Positions 56,611-64,000 of a stretch of 64,000 nucleotides of DNA are shown here, in pieces. Position 1 is the first letter of the stretch; each line of letters opens with the position of its first letter. Location of the stretch: the NCBI GenBank assembly GCA_947166305.1, contig CAMVDV010000011.1, positions 17,872-81,871 on the forward strand. The letters run 5' to 3'. Under the pieces are notes generated by a model. The model was not told where the DNA came from and searched no databases. It worked only from the letters and a program-made list of their open reading frames with translations. The DNA comes from an uncultured Prevotellaceae bacterium (GTDB lineage Bacteria; Bacteroidota; Bacteroidia; Bacteroidales; Bacteroidaceae). A program made the position numbers and the translations under genes.

Positions 56611-58173
56611 TCACCACCTGTTCTTCCCCGTCGGCCGTTTGCCCAGTCGTGGTTGGAACGCTTGTAGCCGACTGCTCTTCTGCAGCAGGTAGATGGCGCC
56701 CTCGTCGGCGTCCGGAGCGTCGTCGTTCCCCGTCATGCCTTTCTCGAAGGCCAGCAGCTGCTCTATGCCAGCCTGCATGTCGGGGTCTTCCTTCTCTTTC
56801 TCGTCGTAGTGAACGAAGCCACGTTCCCACAGCGGACTCACGGCCTCCACCCTTTGGAACTTGTCGGGCTTCTTCCGCGTGTCGCCTGTGATGGGGAGTT
56901 GATACCCGCGCTGCTCGCCCTCGGTCGTGAACTCGTCCAGCAGAATGTCCTGCATGAACGAGGCCTCCATCCAGAAGCGGATGGCCACGCCTTGCTCCTG
57001 GCTCCACTCATACACGTCGTAGCACCACCTCACCAGTTCCGCCACCGAAGCCTTCCTCACGAAGGCCTTCAGGTGCCAAAGCTCCGTCCCGCGCTTGCCC
57101 CACAGCTTAGCGGCCTTCGTGTCGGCCGTACGCTTCGACTTCCACGACGGGTCTATGTATAGCACCAGCTCCGAGAACTCCTTCCAGGCGGGGCGCTTGC
57201 CCCAGCGGATCCACTCCTGCCGGAACACGGTCCCCTCCACTATCGGATTGTGCATCATCTCTTTCTCCCAAGCGCGGTAGCCCACAAAATCCCTGTAGGC
57301 CTGGGCCTCTTCCTTTGTCCATTTCTCCTTCCATGTCGGGTTACCCTCGCTGTCCACGGCCGTCACCTTCGACAGGTGAACGCCCTTCGTCCCGGCTATG
57401 TTCGCCAGCACAGATGTCTTCGAGATGAGGTTCCCCACCATGATGAACCTTCCGCGGCCCACGTCAAGCGCACCGAACAGGGCTTCCTTCACCCAGTCCG
57501 TCAGCTCACGCACGCGCCGAGGGTTACGGCACAGCTCGTCGTCGTCCAGGTCGTCTATCACGATGTAGTCCGGCCTGGCCTCACGCTTGCGAAGGCCGCG
57601 AGGCGACTGACCGCGGCCGCAGGCCAGGAAATGCACACCGCTCCGCGTCGAGAACTCGCCGTCCTCCCAGCTCCCCTGCGCCATCTGCTCGCCATAGTCC
57701 GAGATGAGGCGCTTGTTGTACTGCAGCTCGGCCTGGATGTCGCCAAGCAGACGGTCAGCTGCGTCCTCGCTCTTGCCCACGAGAACCATGAAATTGATCA
57801 GACGCTTCGGCTGCAGCATCAGCCACAGAGGCAGGAAGATGTCCATGTGCGTGCTCTTCGCGTGGCTCCTGGGCCACATGAACACGGCCTTCAGGTTCTC
57901 GCTCTTCCTGACCGACTGCGCTGCCTGGTTGTGGAACGGGGCGTTGTGGATCGTGCGGATGGCCTCGCCTGTCACCTTGTCACGCAGCGTCAGATAGTGC
58001 GGAAAGTAGTATTCGCAGAAGGCCGCATAGTGCCGCAGCAGATGCTGCTTGCGCCGCTCCTTCTCCACTGCGCTCTCCGTCTTCAGCGCCGACGTCGTCG
58101 TCAGGGCCTGAATCCGTCGGCAGTGCTCGCGCCATTCGTCCTGAAGGCGCCGCAGCTCACTCATCGTTACCAT
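56611..58173 (-). CDS. Terminase large subunit (Mu gp28-like)
   Basis: This 520-aa packaging motor has an ATPase domain with WPRSHAKST as Walker A-like (about residue 99) and PDYIVIDDLDDDEL as Walker B. The nuclease domain has VLYIDPSWKS, WMEASFMQD and GNDDAPDADEGAIYLL, supplying the acidic metal ligands. It lies right after the small subunit gene in the same direction. Confidence 0.92.
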   Translation of the reverse strand: MVTMSELRRLQDEWREHCRRIQALTTTSALKTESAVEKERRKQHLLRHYAAFCEYYFPHYLTLRDKVTGEAIRTIHNAPFHNQAAQSVRKSENLKAVFMWPRSHAKSTHMDIFLPLWLMLQPKRLINFMVLVGKSEDAADRLLGDIQAELQYNKRLISDYGEQMAQGSWEDGEFSTRSGVHFLACGRGQSPRGLRKREARPDYIVIDDLDDDELCRNPRRVRELTDWVKEALFGALDVGRGRFIMVGNLISKTSVLANIAGTKGVHLSKVTAVDSEGNPTWKEKWTKEEAQAYRDFVGYRAWEKEMMHNPIVEGTVFRQEWIRWGKRPAWKEFSELVLYIDPSWKSKRTADTKAAKLWGKRGTELWHLKAFVRKASVAELVRWCYDVYEWSQEQGVAIRFWMEASFMQDILLDEFTTEGEQRGYQLPITGDTRKKPDKFQRVEAVSPLWERGFVHYDEKEKEDPDMQAGIEQLLAFEKGMTGNDDAPDADEGAIYLLQKSSRLQAFQPRLGKRPTGKNRW

Positions 58174-58189
58174 CTCACATTCTCTAATT

Positions 58190-58238
58190 TTCTAATTTTC
58201 ACTTTTTCACCTTTTCACCTTTTCACCTTTTCACCTTT
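58190..58238. repeat. 8-bp-period leader before TerL
   Basis: accttttc octamers repeat five times just upstream of the terminase large-subunit start. Confidence 0.85.
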
Positions 58239-58712
58239 TCACAGCTCTCCCGGCGAGGCCATGCGCTCCATCAGGAACTTATTCTGGTACTTGTTGATGG
58301 CCTTGATCAGCTCAGGCGTGATTTCCGGGTCGTAGCAGGCTTGGTCCTGGATCCACCTGTTGAAGGCCATGAACACCTCTATCGCGTCCACCACGTTGGC
58401 CTTCTTGTCCAGCTTCTCTATCGTCGCCGACAGCTTCGACAGCTTGTCCGCAAGGCTACCAATCAGCGTCGGGTCCTCGCTCTGGTTCACACTGTCTATC
58501 AGATTGTCTATCGTCAGCAGCAGTTTGTTCACGAGCTCCGGCCTGGTGATGTTCTTCGCTGCGCGAGCCTCGCGCCAGTTACCGTCGTTGCACCAGCGCG
58601 ACAGCGTTTGCCGGCTCACACCCAGCTCCTCGCCGATGCTCGTCAGGTCGCTACCCGACAGATACAGGCTCCGCGCCAGCATCTTCTTTCTTTCTGTCTC
58701 TTCTTTCTTCAT
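58239..58712 (-). CDS. Terminase small subunit-like protein
   Basis: This 157-aa protein has an N-terminal helix-turn-helix (LYLSGSDLTSIGEELGVSRQTLSRWCND) and then helices (LTIDNLIDSVNQSEDPTLIGSLADKLSKL) that would form the oligomer, as in Mu gp27/DUF1804 proteins. It is the first gene of the leftward packaging block. Confidence 0.82.
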   Translation of the reverse strand: MKKEETERKKMLARSLYLSGSDLTSIGEELGVSRQTLSRWCNDGNWREARAAKNITRPELVNKLLLTIDNLIDSVNQSEDPTLIGSLADKLSKLSATIEKLDKKANVVDAIEVFMAFNRWIQDQACYDPEITPELIKAINKYQNKFLMERMASPGEL

Positions 58713-58766
58713 TTCTAATTTTCACATTTTCTAATTTTCTAATTTTCTAATTTTCACATTTTCTAA

Positions 58767-58880
58767 GTGCAAAATTATCTATTTTGCACTGTGCAGGAAA
58801 AAAAGGCTGAAGCCCTCGCAGACTTGTGTGCAGGGCCTGCGCGCTTCTTTTGCCCGTCGCTGCAAAATGCCTAATTTTGC
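58767..58880. promoter_or_regulatory. Two dyads between the divergent packaging and capsid blocks
   Basis: Dyad 1: gtgcaaaat, 5 bp, attttgcac (58767-58789). Dyad 2: gcaaaat, 5 bp, attttgc (58862-58880). The centres are 93 bp apart. The arms and 5-bp spacer are shared, as expected for binding sites of a dimeric late activator. Confidence 0.55.
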
Positions 58881-58900
58881 CTTCGGAAACAACAAAACCA

Positions 58901-58973
58901 CCGTGCATCCCCCTCCCATTTTTGGGAGGGCATAGCCCCGCCACCGTGCATCCTGCCCGCATTTTTGCGGGCA
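58901..58973 (+). repeat. H2 and H1 hairpins before the protease gene
   Basis: H2 (arms CCCTCCCA and TGGGAGGG around TTTT) is at 58901-58933. H1 with a TTTT loop is at 58944-58973. Both have the GTGCATCC leader. Confidence 0.9.
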
Positions 58974-58989
58974 CAAATAGAAAAAGTAT

Positions 58990-59949
58990 ATGAAGAAAAC
59001 AAACAAAGTCCGCATCTCCAGCGAGTCCGTCAACAGCTATGGCACTCGCATTCTCACCGCCGGCATCGACATAGCCCAGTACCAGCGAAACCCCGTGCTG
59101 CTCTATATGCACGAGCGCGGACAGGTCATCGGATATGTCGCAGACATTCACATCGAAAATAATGAGTTAGTTGGTTGTTTGATGTTCGACGAGGCTACCG
59201 AGCTCAGCTCCCGCTGCAAGAAGCAGTGGGAGTTCGGCAGCCTCAAGATGGTCAGCGTCGGACTCGACATCGTCTCCATGTCCGACGACCCCGCACTCAT
59301 CCTCCCAGAGCAGACCGCACCAACCATCACCCAGTCCAAACTCATCGAGGTCTCTGTCGTCGACATCGGGGCCAACGACGATGCCATCGCCCTCCATCGC
59401 GACGGCATCCGCATCCAGCTCGGCAAAGATGCGGCAAATGCCTTGCCGCTCCTACATTATAATAATAATAATAGTATTAACCCTCAAAACCCAAAAGAAA
59501 TGGACAAAGAGAAACTGGCCCTCCTCCTGGGCCTCACCACGGACGCCGACGACTCGGCCATCTCCACCCGTATCTCCGAACTGATGAAGGACGGCAACGA
59601 GGCCGCCACCCTCCGCAAGGAGATTGACACGCTCCGCGCCGCACGCGTCCAGACGCTCGTCGACGCGGCCATCGCAGAAAAGAAAGTCGCCGAGGACAAG
59701 AAGCAGCACTTCCTCGACCTCGGAGCCAAGATCGGAGCCGACGAGCTCCAGAAGACCCTCGACGCCATGTCGCCACAGGTCAAGCTCAGCAGCATCGTCA
59801 ATCCCCAGACCCCCGAACCCGCTCACCGCGAGTACACAAAGCTCAGCGACGTCCCCGCCGACCTGCTCCTCAAGCTCCGCAGCGAGAACCCCGCCGAGTA
59901 TAAGAGACTCTACAAGGCCGAGTACGGCATCGACTGCCAGTTGCAGTAG
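58990..59949 (+). CDS. Mu gpI-like prohead protease fused to scaffold
   Basis: Residues 1-155 resemble the phage I protease: TRILTAGIDIAQYQRNPVLLYMHER and MVSVGLDIVSM, with SKLIEVSVVDIGAND. A low-GC linker (HYNNNNSINPQNPKE) leads to a helical scaffold part (TLRAARVQTLVDAAIAEKK and DLGAKIGADELQKTL). The protease matures the head, and the scaffold shapes it. A second start is likely at 59500 (MDKEKLALLLGL), which would give a free 149-aa scaffold as with Mu gene Z. Confidence 0.85.
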   Translation: MKKTNKVRISSESVNSYGTRILTAGIDIAQYQRNPVLLYMHERGQVIGYVADIHIENNELVGCLMFDEATELSSRCKKQWEFGSLKMVSVGLDIVSMSDDPALILPEQTAPTITQSKLIEVSVVDIGANDDAIALHRDGIRIQLGKDAANALPLLHYNNNNSINPQNPKEMDKEKLALLLGLTTDADDSAISTRISELMKDGNEAATLRKEIDTLRAARVQTLVDAAIAEKKVAEDKKQHFLDLGAKIGADELQKTLDAMSPQVKLSSIVNPQTPEPAHREYTKLSDVPADLLLKLRSENPAEYKRLYKAEYGIDCQLQ

Positions 59950-59980
59950 CCCCCTGCCATCCCCCGGCACCCCGCCGGCC

Positions 59981-60062
59981 CCCGTGCACCCTGCCCGCAT
60001 TCTTGCGGGCACACCCCCGGCCCCTCCGCTCCGTGCATCCTGCCCGCATTCTTGCGGGCACA
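59981..60062 (+). repeat. Two H1 hairpins before the capsid gene
   Basis: One copy has leader GTGCACCC, the other GTGCATCC. An octamer leader (aaatcgta/agtaaata) follows at 60104-60150. Confidence 0.9.
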
Positions 60063-60153
60063 CCCACAGCCACCGTCCCCGCTGCGTCAGCATCGGGAAA
60101 TCGTCAAATCGTAAATAAATAGTAAATAGTAAATCGTCAAATCGTAAATTATC

Positions 60154-61200
60154 ATGAAATTTCTCAGTTTCCTTCTTGCAGTTCTCCTGAACTGCGTCAT
60201 GGGCGGCACCCTGGCCGCCAGTGTTGGTGTGGCCCCCGAAGTGGGTGCCATCGTTCTCAATGCTGCCGGCGTGCTGCTCGCAGGTTCCATGCCTGCCGGC
60301 GCTCTCCATGCCGGCGTCTTCACCGAGATCTGGATCGGCGAGCTCGTCAAGAAGCTCAAGGGCTTCCTCTCCGGAGCATGGCTCGACGGCATCCCCGACC
60401 AGAGTTCCATCGTCAACAACGATGTCATACACCTCGTCGACGTCGGAGTAGAACCCGAGGTCCTCATCAACAACACCACCTATCCCATCGACGTACAGGT
60501 GCTCCAGGATGAGGACATCCCCGTCTCGCTCGACAAGTTCCAGACCAAAGCCACACCCGTCACCGACGATGAGCTCTATGCCGTTTCGTATGACAAGATG
60601 CAGCGCGTACGCGACGCACACGCCTCGGCCATCGACGAGGCAAAGCTCCGCAAGGCTGCTCATGCGCTCTGTGCGCAGCAGAACTCCGCCACCACGCCAG
60701 TCCTCGAGACCAGCGGTGAGGCTGGAGCCGACGGACGCAAGGCCATCACACTGGCCGACGTGCTGGCCATGAAGAGCGCCATGGACGGCCTCGGCGTGCC
60801 CGCCGAAGACCGCCGGCTCGTTCTCTGCCCAGACCACGTCAACGACCTCCTCGCCACCGCACAGACCTTCCGCGAGCAGTACGGCATCGACCGCACCAAC
60901 GGCACCGTCGCACGTCTCTACGGATTCGACATCTACGAGTTCGCCGGCACGCCGCTCTACACCGCTGCCGGAAAGAAGAAGGCCGTCGACGCCACGGCTT
61001 CCACGGGTGAGTTCCGCTGCTCATTCGCCTTCTATGCGCCACGCGTCTTCAAGGCCACTGGCTCCACCAAGATGTACTACTCCGAGGCCGGCACCGACCC
61101 ACAGAACCAGCGCAACCTCGTCAACTTCCGTCACTACTTCATCGCCATGCCCAAGAAGGCCGACGCAGGCGTGGTAATGATGAGCAAAAAGTCTGCATGA
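60154..61200 (+). CDS. Major capsid protein
   Basis: This 348-aa protein matches the capsid type of Bacteroidetes Mu-like prophages: SWLDGIPDQSSI-like AWLDGIPDQSSIVNNDVIHL, NNTTYPIDVQVL, KATPVTDDELYAVSYDKM and KATGSTKMYYSEAGTDPQNQ. The N-terminus is strongly hydrophobic (MKFLSFLLAVLLNCVMGGTL) and looks like a signal peptide, which is odd for a cytoplasmic shell protein. It may be removed by the prohead protease. The stop shares a base with the next ATG. Confidence 0.88.
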   Translation: MKFLSFLLAVLLNCVMGGTLAASVGVAPEVGAIVLNAAGVLLAGSMPAGALHAGVFTEIWIGELVKKLKGFLSGAWLDGIPDQSSIVNNDVIHLVDVGVEPEVLINNTTYPIDVQVLQDEDIPVSLDKFQTKATPVTDDELYAVSYDKMQRVRDAHASAIDEAKLRKAAHALCAQQNSATTPVLETSGEAGADGRKAITLADVLAMKSAMDGLGVPAEDRRLVLCPDHVNDLLATAQTFREQYGIDRTNGTVARLYGFDIYEFAGTPLYTAAGKKKAVDATASTGEFRCSFAFYAPRVFKATGSTKMYYSEAGTDPQNQRNLVNFRHYFIAMPKKADAGVVMMSKKSA

Positions 61201-61367
61201 TGAAACTCATCGTCAAAAGGACCTTCCGCGATAAGACGGACCACACCACGGTCTACGAGCCGGGCATCGTCATCCACACCGACGATGCCCAGCGCTCGGC
61301 CGACCTCGTCCGCCGCGGACTCTGTGCCGTCTATCGCGGAAAGAGAAAACCCCAGCTCACCCTCTGA
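61200..61367 (+). CDS. Small protein after the capsid gene
   Basis: The 55-aa product (MKLIVKRTFRDKTDHTTVYE and on) is a compact beta-strand-rich protein that starts in the capsid stop codon (1-bp overlap). It may be a head-completion or decoration protein. Unnamed. Confidence 0.6.
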   Translation: MKLIVKRTFRDKTDHTTVYEPGIVIHTDDAQRSADLVRRGLCAVYRGKRKPQLTL

Positions 61368-61369
61368 CC

Positions 61370-61541
61370 CCCGTGCATCCCCCTCCCATTTTTGGGAGGG
61401 CACACCACCGCCCCCGGCCACCGTGCCCGGCGCGTCAGCGTCGGCAATGAGCTGACCCCCGTGCATCCCCCTCCCATTTTTGGGAGGGCACACCCCCCGC
61501 CCCCGGCCCCCGTGCATCCTGCCCGCATTCTTGCGGGCACA
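61370..61541 (+). repeat. Two H2 and one H1 hairpins
   Basis: H2 at 61371-61404 and 61458-61492, H1 at 61511-61541. A leader of aaatcgtt/aaatcgtc octamers (61576-61606) follows and ends at the lysozyme start. Confidence 0.9.
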
Positions 61542-61607
61542 CCCACAGCCACCGTCCCCGCTGCGTCAGCATCGGGAAATCGTTAAATCGTCAAATTGTC
61601 AAATCTC

Positions 61608-62042
61608 ATGCGTCTCATGCAAATTTCAGACCAAGGACTCGCCATCATCCGGCAGTGCGAAGGACTACGGCTCAAGGCATACCTCTGCCCCGCCGGAGTC
61701 TGGACCGTCGGCTACGGACACACACACGGCGTCTCCGAAGGTTTGCACATCACCTCGGCAGAGGCCGACAAACTGCTCCTCCAGGATGTCGCGCCCATCG
61801 AGAACTTCCTCCACACGCTCCGCATCAACTTCCGACAGGGACAGTTCGACGCGCTCGCCAGCTTCATCTTCAACGTCGGACTCTCTGCCTTCAGGCAGTC
61901 CACACTCCTGCGGAAAATCATGACCGACGCTTCCGACGAGGCCATCACCGCCGAGTTCCTACGATGGAACAAGGCGGGGGGAAAGGTCCTGCCGGGACTC
62001 AACGCAAGACGAAAACAGGAGGCTGCACTATGGAAAACCTGA
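61608..62042 (+). CDS. Phage lysozyme (GH24 endolysin)
   Basis: This 144-aa muramidase has the catalytic Glu in IRQCEGLRLKAYLCPAG and the Thr/His in VWTVGYGHTHGV. FIFNVGLSAFRQSTLLRKI and the C-terminal GLNARRKQEAALW are typical. It has no signal peptide, so it needs a holin. I chose ATG 61608; an ATG three codons later is possible. The end overlaps the next gene by 13 bp. Confidence 0.93.
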   Translation: MRLMQISDQGLAIIRQCEGLRLKAYLCPAGVWTVGYGHTHGVSEGLHITSAEADKLLLQDVAPIENFLHTLRINFRQGQFDALASFIFNVGLSAFRQSTLLRKIMTDASDEAITAEFLRWNKAGGKVLPGLNARRKQEAALWKT

Positions 62043-62491
62043 TTCAATTCATCATGTGGGCACTCCCCTCTGGGGGATTCGGAGCGGGCATCGCATGGCT
62101 CGCCAGCCGCAGACTACGACAGACACGCCAGGCCAAGGAGGTCCACGACACCTACAAGCAGATGTACGACGACGTCTCGTCCGAACTCACCGGGCTCCGA
62201 CAACAATCGCTTCAGAACTATGAGAAAACCGAAGAACTCATCCGAGAGAACATGCGCACACGCCGCTCTCTCAACCGTCTCAGCCGCGCCATCGAGGCTA
62301 TTCAACTGTGCCCTTATCGCGCTGCTTGCCCTGTCCGCAGCGAGCTGCAGGACGCAGAAGGCGCAGAAGACGCTCTCGACGCAGCGAAACACCATCACGC
62401 AGAGCCAGACATAAAGCTCCGACAGCACACTCTCACTGACGAAGCGATGGGTCCGGCCTCTGACTGTGCCACAGTCACAGGTACGACTTGA
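62030..62491 (+). CDS. Small membrane protein of the lysis cassette (holin or inner spanin)
   Basis: The 153-aa product starts MENLIQFIMWALPSGGFGAG. Its membrane segment is about residues 5-26, then a charged coiled coil (YKQMYDDVSSELTGLRQQSLQNYEK). This is the plan of an i-spanin. A ribosome site aggagg lies 7 bp before the ATG. Its second half is read in another frame from the next gene. Confidence 0.65.
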   Translation: MENLIQFIMWALPSGGFGAGIAWLASRRLRQTRQAKEVHDTYKQMYDDVSSELTGLRQQSLQNYEKTEELIRENMRTRRSLNRLSRAIEAIQLCPYRAACPVRSELQDAEGAEDALDAAKHHHAEPDIKLRQHTLTDEAMGPASDCATVTGTT

Positions 62492-62852
62492 ACTGCCAGC
62501 CGACAGCATCCGCCTGCTACCCGAGGGCGCTGCATACACTGCAGCATCCGGACAGGCACGACTCGAGGTCCGGCGCATGCCAAACCCCGAGGGCGCTCCG
62601 GAGCGCATCATCGTCTATGCCACCTGCGACAGCCTACAGCTCGCCTGCGAGCAGTGGGAGCAGCAGGTGCTCAGGCTCAGCCATTCGCTCCAAGATGCCA
62701 GAGCCCAGTCCGACTCCCTCTCCTCACTCGTCGCCTCCGAGCGGAAGGCAAGCGTCACCGTCGGATTCCCACTCGGAGTCGTCACAGGCTTCATGGCCGG
62801 ACTCCTCGCCATGGCACTGCTCCTCTTCATGGCCCGAAGAAATCCCCCCTGA
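62220..62852 (+). pseudogene. Spanin-like lipoprotein gene split by an in-frame TAA
   Basis: The 5' part (62220-62414) ends its signal peptide at a lipobox (LLALSAASC), which is the mark of an outer-membrane o-spanin. The frame then meets TAA at 62412-62414 and reopens at once in the same frame: SSDSTLSLTKRW, LPADSIRLLPEGAAYTAASG, IIVYATCDSLQLACEQWEQQ and a final membrane segment (GVVTGFMAGLLAMALLLFM). In related phages I recall one continuous protein of this layout. Options are a nonsense mutation, readthrough or two separate proteins; a GTG restart at 62466 is available. The gene overlaps the previous gene in another frame, the usual nesting of spanin genes. Confidence 0.6.
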
Positions 62853-63018
62853 CCACACCATGACCCTTCCCATCGCTCCCATCACCTCCCATCGCTCCCA
62901 TCACCTCCCATCGCTCCCATCGCTCCCATCACCTCCCGTTCTTCACCTTTTAACCTTTTAACCTTTTAACTCTTTAACTTTTTAACTCTTTAACCCTTTA
63001 ACCCTTTAACCTTTTCAA
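62853..63018. repeat. Tandem-repeat leader before the tail gene
   Basis: cccatcgct/cccatcacct units (62868-62936) are followed by nine octamers such as ccttttaa, ctctttaa and ccctttaa (62946-63014), ending just before the ATG. Confidence 0.9.
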
Positions 63019-63020
63019 TC

Positions 63021-63707
63021 ATGAGCTACAGAACCGGAACAGACCTCATTCTGGGTCTCACTATCAACGGCAAGTTTTGTCCCCTCGGACATTCCACCAC
63101 TTGCAAGATCTCCGACTCCACCGAGACCGGAGAGCGCGTCACCAAGGAAAAAGCCTTGGGAAAGTTCAAGGAAAAGTACGTCAAGTCGCTTTCCGAGCAA
63201 ATCACGGCCGAAGGCTTCGTCTATGCCGGCGACGAAAAGGCCGACAAGGTCGGCATCCCCACGCTCAAGAAGCTGTGGATGGACGCACTGCCCGTCGAGG
63301 CGCGCTACACGCACCGCAACATGAACCTACTCCAAACCGACGGCGCCATGTACTACTTCGGCAAGTACATCATCACCTCGCTCGAGCACGACGGCACCGC
63401 CGGCGACGACGAGAAGTACAGCCTCACGCTCGAGAATGCAGGACCCGTCCAGGGCTTTGCTATCACCAAGCCGGCTGGATATTCCGAGGAAACAGCTTCG
63501 ATAATCGTCAATTTCGGCAACGATGCGCCTCCCACCGAGGCCGTCTCTGAAATCGTGAACAGCGTCGAGTACCAGGAGGAGATGCAGATACAGCCTGCTA
63601 CCTCCAATGGCTACTACTACGGCACCATCGGCACCATGGACACCACAACGCCATCTGGCGACGACTCCGGCGACCCCACCGACACCCCCGACACCCCTGA
63701 AGGCTGA
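63021..63707 (+). CDS. Phage tail tube-like protein
   Basis: This 228-aa protein starts MSYRTGTDLILGLTINGKF. It has PLGHSTTCKISDSTETGERVTKE, FVYAGDEKADKVGIPTLKKLW and FGKYIITSLEHDGTAGDDEKYSLTLENAGPV, the layout of major tail proteins of long non-contractile tails. The last 70 residues are a Ser/Thr/Asp/Pro-rich extension. If correct, the tail is siphovirus-like rather than the contractile tail of Mu. Confidence 0.7.
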   Translation: MSYRTGTDLILGLTINGKFCPLGHSTTCKISDSTETGERVTKEKALGKFKEKYVKSLSEQITAEGFVYAGDEKADKVGIPTLKKLWMDALPVEARYTHRNMNLLQTDGAMYYFGKYIITSLEHDGTAGDDEKYSLTLENAGPVQGFAITKPAGYSEETASIIVNFGNDAPPTEAVSEIVNSVEYQEEMQIQPATSNGYYYGTIGTMDTTTPSGDDSGDPTDTPDTPEG

Positions 63708-63717
63708 CCCCCAGGCC

Positions 63718-63990
63718 CCGTGCACCCTGCCCGCATTCTTGCGGGCACTGCACCGGCCCCCCTGCATCCCCCTCCCATTTGTGGTAGGGCACACTCCAGC
63801 CCCGGCCCCCGTGCATCTCCCTCCCATTTTTGGGAGGGCATAGCCCCAGCCCCGGCCCCCGTGCATCTCCCTCCCATTTGTGGGATGGCATAGCCCCAGC
63901 CCCGGTCCCCGTGCATCCCCCTCCCATTTTTGGGATGGCATAGCTCCGGCCCCCGTGCATCCCCCTCCCATTTTTGGGATGGCATAGCCC
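63718..63990 (+). repeat. Hairpin array at the window end: one H1 and five H2 copies
   Basis: H1 starts at 63718. Then H2-type copies start near 63760, 63808, 63855, 63906 and 63950, each 45-50 bp apart. Several have one or two arm changes (tgtggtaggg, tgtgggatgg), so the stems decay here. The array runs to the window edge; no gene is visible. Confidence 0.9.
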
Positions 63991-64000
63991 CAGCCCCGGC

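Noticed and set aside
59870..60118. Small proteins with CILPAFLRA or ARKNAGRMHG sequences in the hairpin arrays
   Set aside because: They are translations of the hairpin repeats without start signals of their own.
1..64000. tRNA or rRNA genes
   Set aside because: No T-loop/acceptor pattern or rRNA-like sequence was recognised by eye; a tRNA scan could still find one.

Overview
The window looks like a chromosome segment of a gut or oral Bacteroidales bacterium, probably Prevotella or a close relative, interrupted on its right side by a Mu-like transposable prophage. The evidence is the Bacteroidetes promoter form (TTTG, about 19 bp, then TAnnTTTG) in front of many genes, a TonB-dependent receptor, the succinylornithine-type carbamoyltransferase ArgF', a DUF4837 lipoprotein, a small secreted protein with a type IX-like C-terminal tail, and the pairing of glycoside hydrolases with rhamnose and fructan use. 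All function calls come from reading translations and motifs; no database search was run.

Layout. 1-0.9 kb: start of a TonB receptor and a small cysteine/histidine-rich membrane protein. 0.9-9.5 kb: L-threonine dehydrogenase, convergent with a leftward lipoate/glycine-cleavage operon (lplA-gcvT-[four-helix protein]-gcvH-gcvPA-gcvPB-lpdA), so threonine can be turned into glycine and then one-carbon units. 10-14.6 kb: rhamnose catabolism (rhaB, rhaA, rhaT, rhaD). 14.9-19.4 kb: XRE-cupin regulator with an acyl-CoA ligase, argF', a secreted protein and a nitroreductase. 19.7-29 kb: leftward block with sdaA, cutC, a candidate small RNA, an N-acetylglucosamine kinase-like gene, secG, a TPR-like gene, lptE, a sigma-54-type activator, a degenerate PdxA-like gene, a DUF4837 lipoprotein and rlmN. 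29-42.5 kb: carbohydrate genes (GH109-like, GH106-like, six-hairpin glycosidase, GH32) with 5-formyl-THF cyclo-ligase, a SulP carrier and a POT peptide carrier. 42.6-44.2 kb: a lipoprotein and an HU-like protein.

From about 44.35 kb to the end lies the prophage: LexA-like repressor with three operator-like boxes, MuA-type DDE transposase, MuB-type ATPase, second ATPase, Gam, tail/head morphogenesis genes, an opposite-strand block (gpF-like with a C-terminal toxin-like domain, DUF935 portal, gp36-like, terminases), then protease/scaffold, capsid, lysozyme, spanin-like genes and a tail-tube-like protein. The right end is outside the window. No reverse transcriptase or diversity-generating cassette is visible in the part shown.

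The most unusual content is repeat DNA. (1) Long palindromic elements are inserted in frame inside lpdA, lplA, gcvT and the GH32 gene, and one forms both the 3' end of rlmN and the 5' end of the DUF4837 gene. (2) Tandem repeats with an 8-bp period, different in sequence at each locus, sit directly before many start codons in host and prophage. (3) Arrays with an exact 22-bp period and at least three unrelated cores occur after genes. (4) A four-helix-bundle gene of the 23S rRNA intervening-sequence family sits inside the gcv operon between the two arms of an octamer palindrome. (5) The prophage alone carries about 23 copies of a GTGCATCC-led hairpin with two interchangeable stems, all on the same strand.
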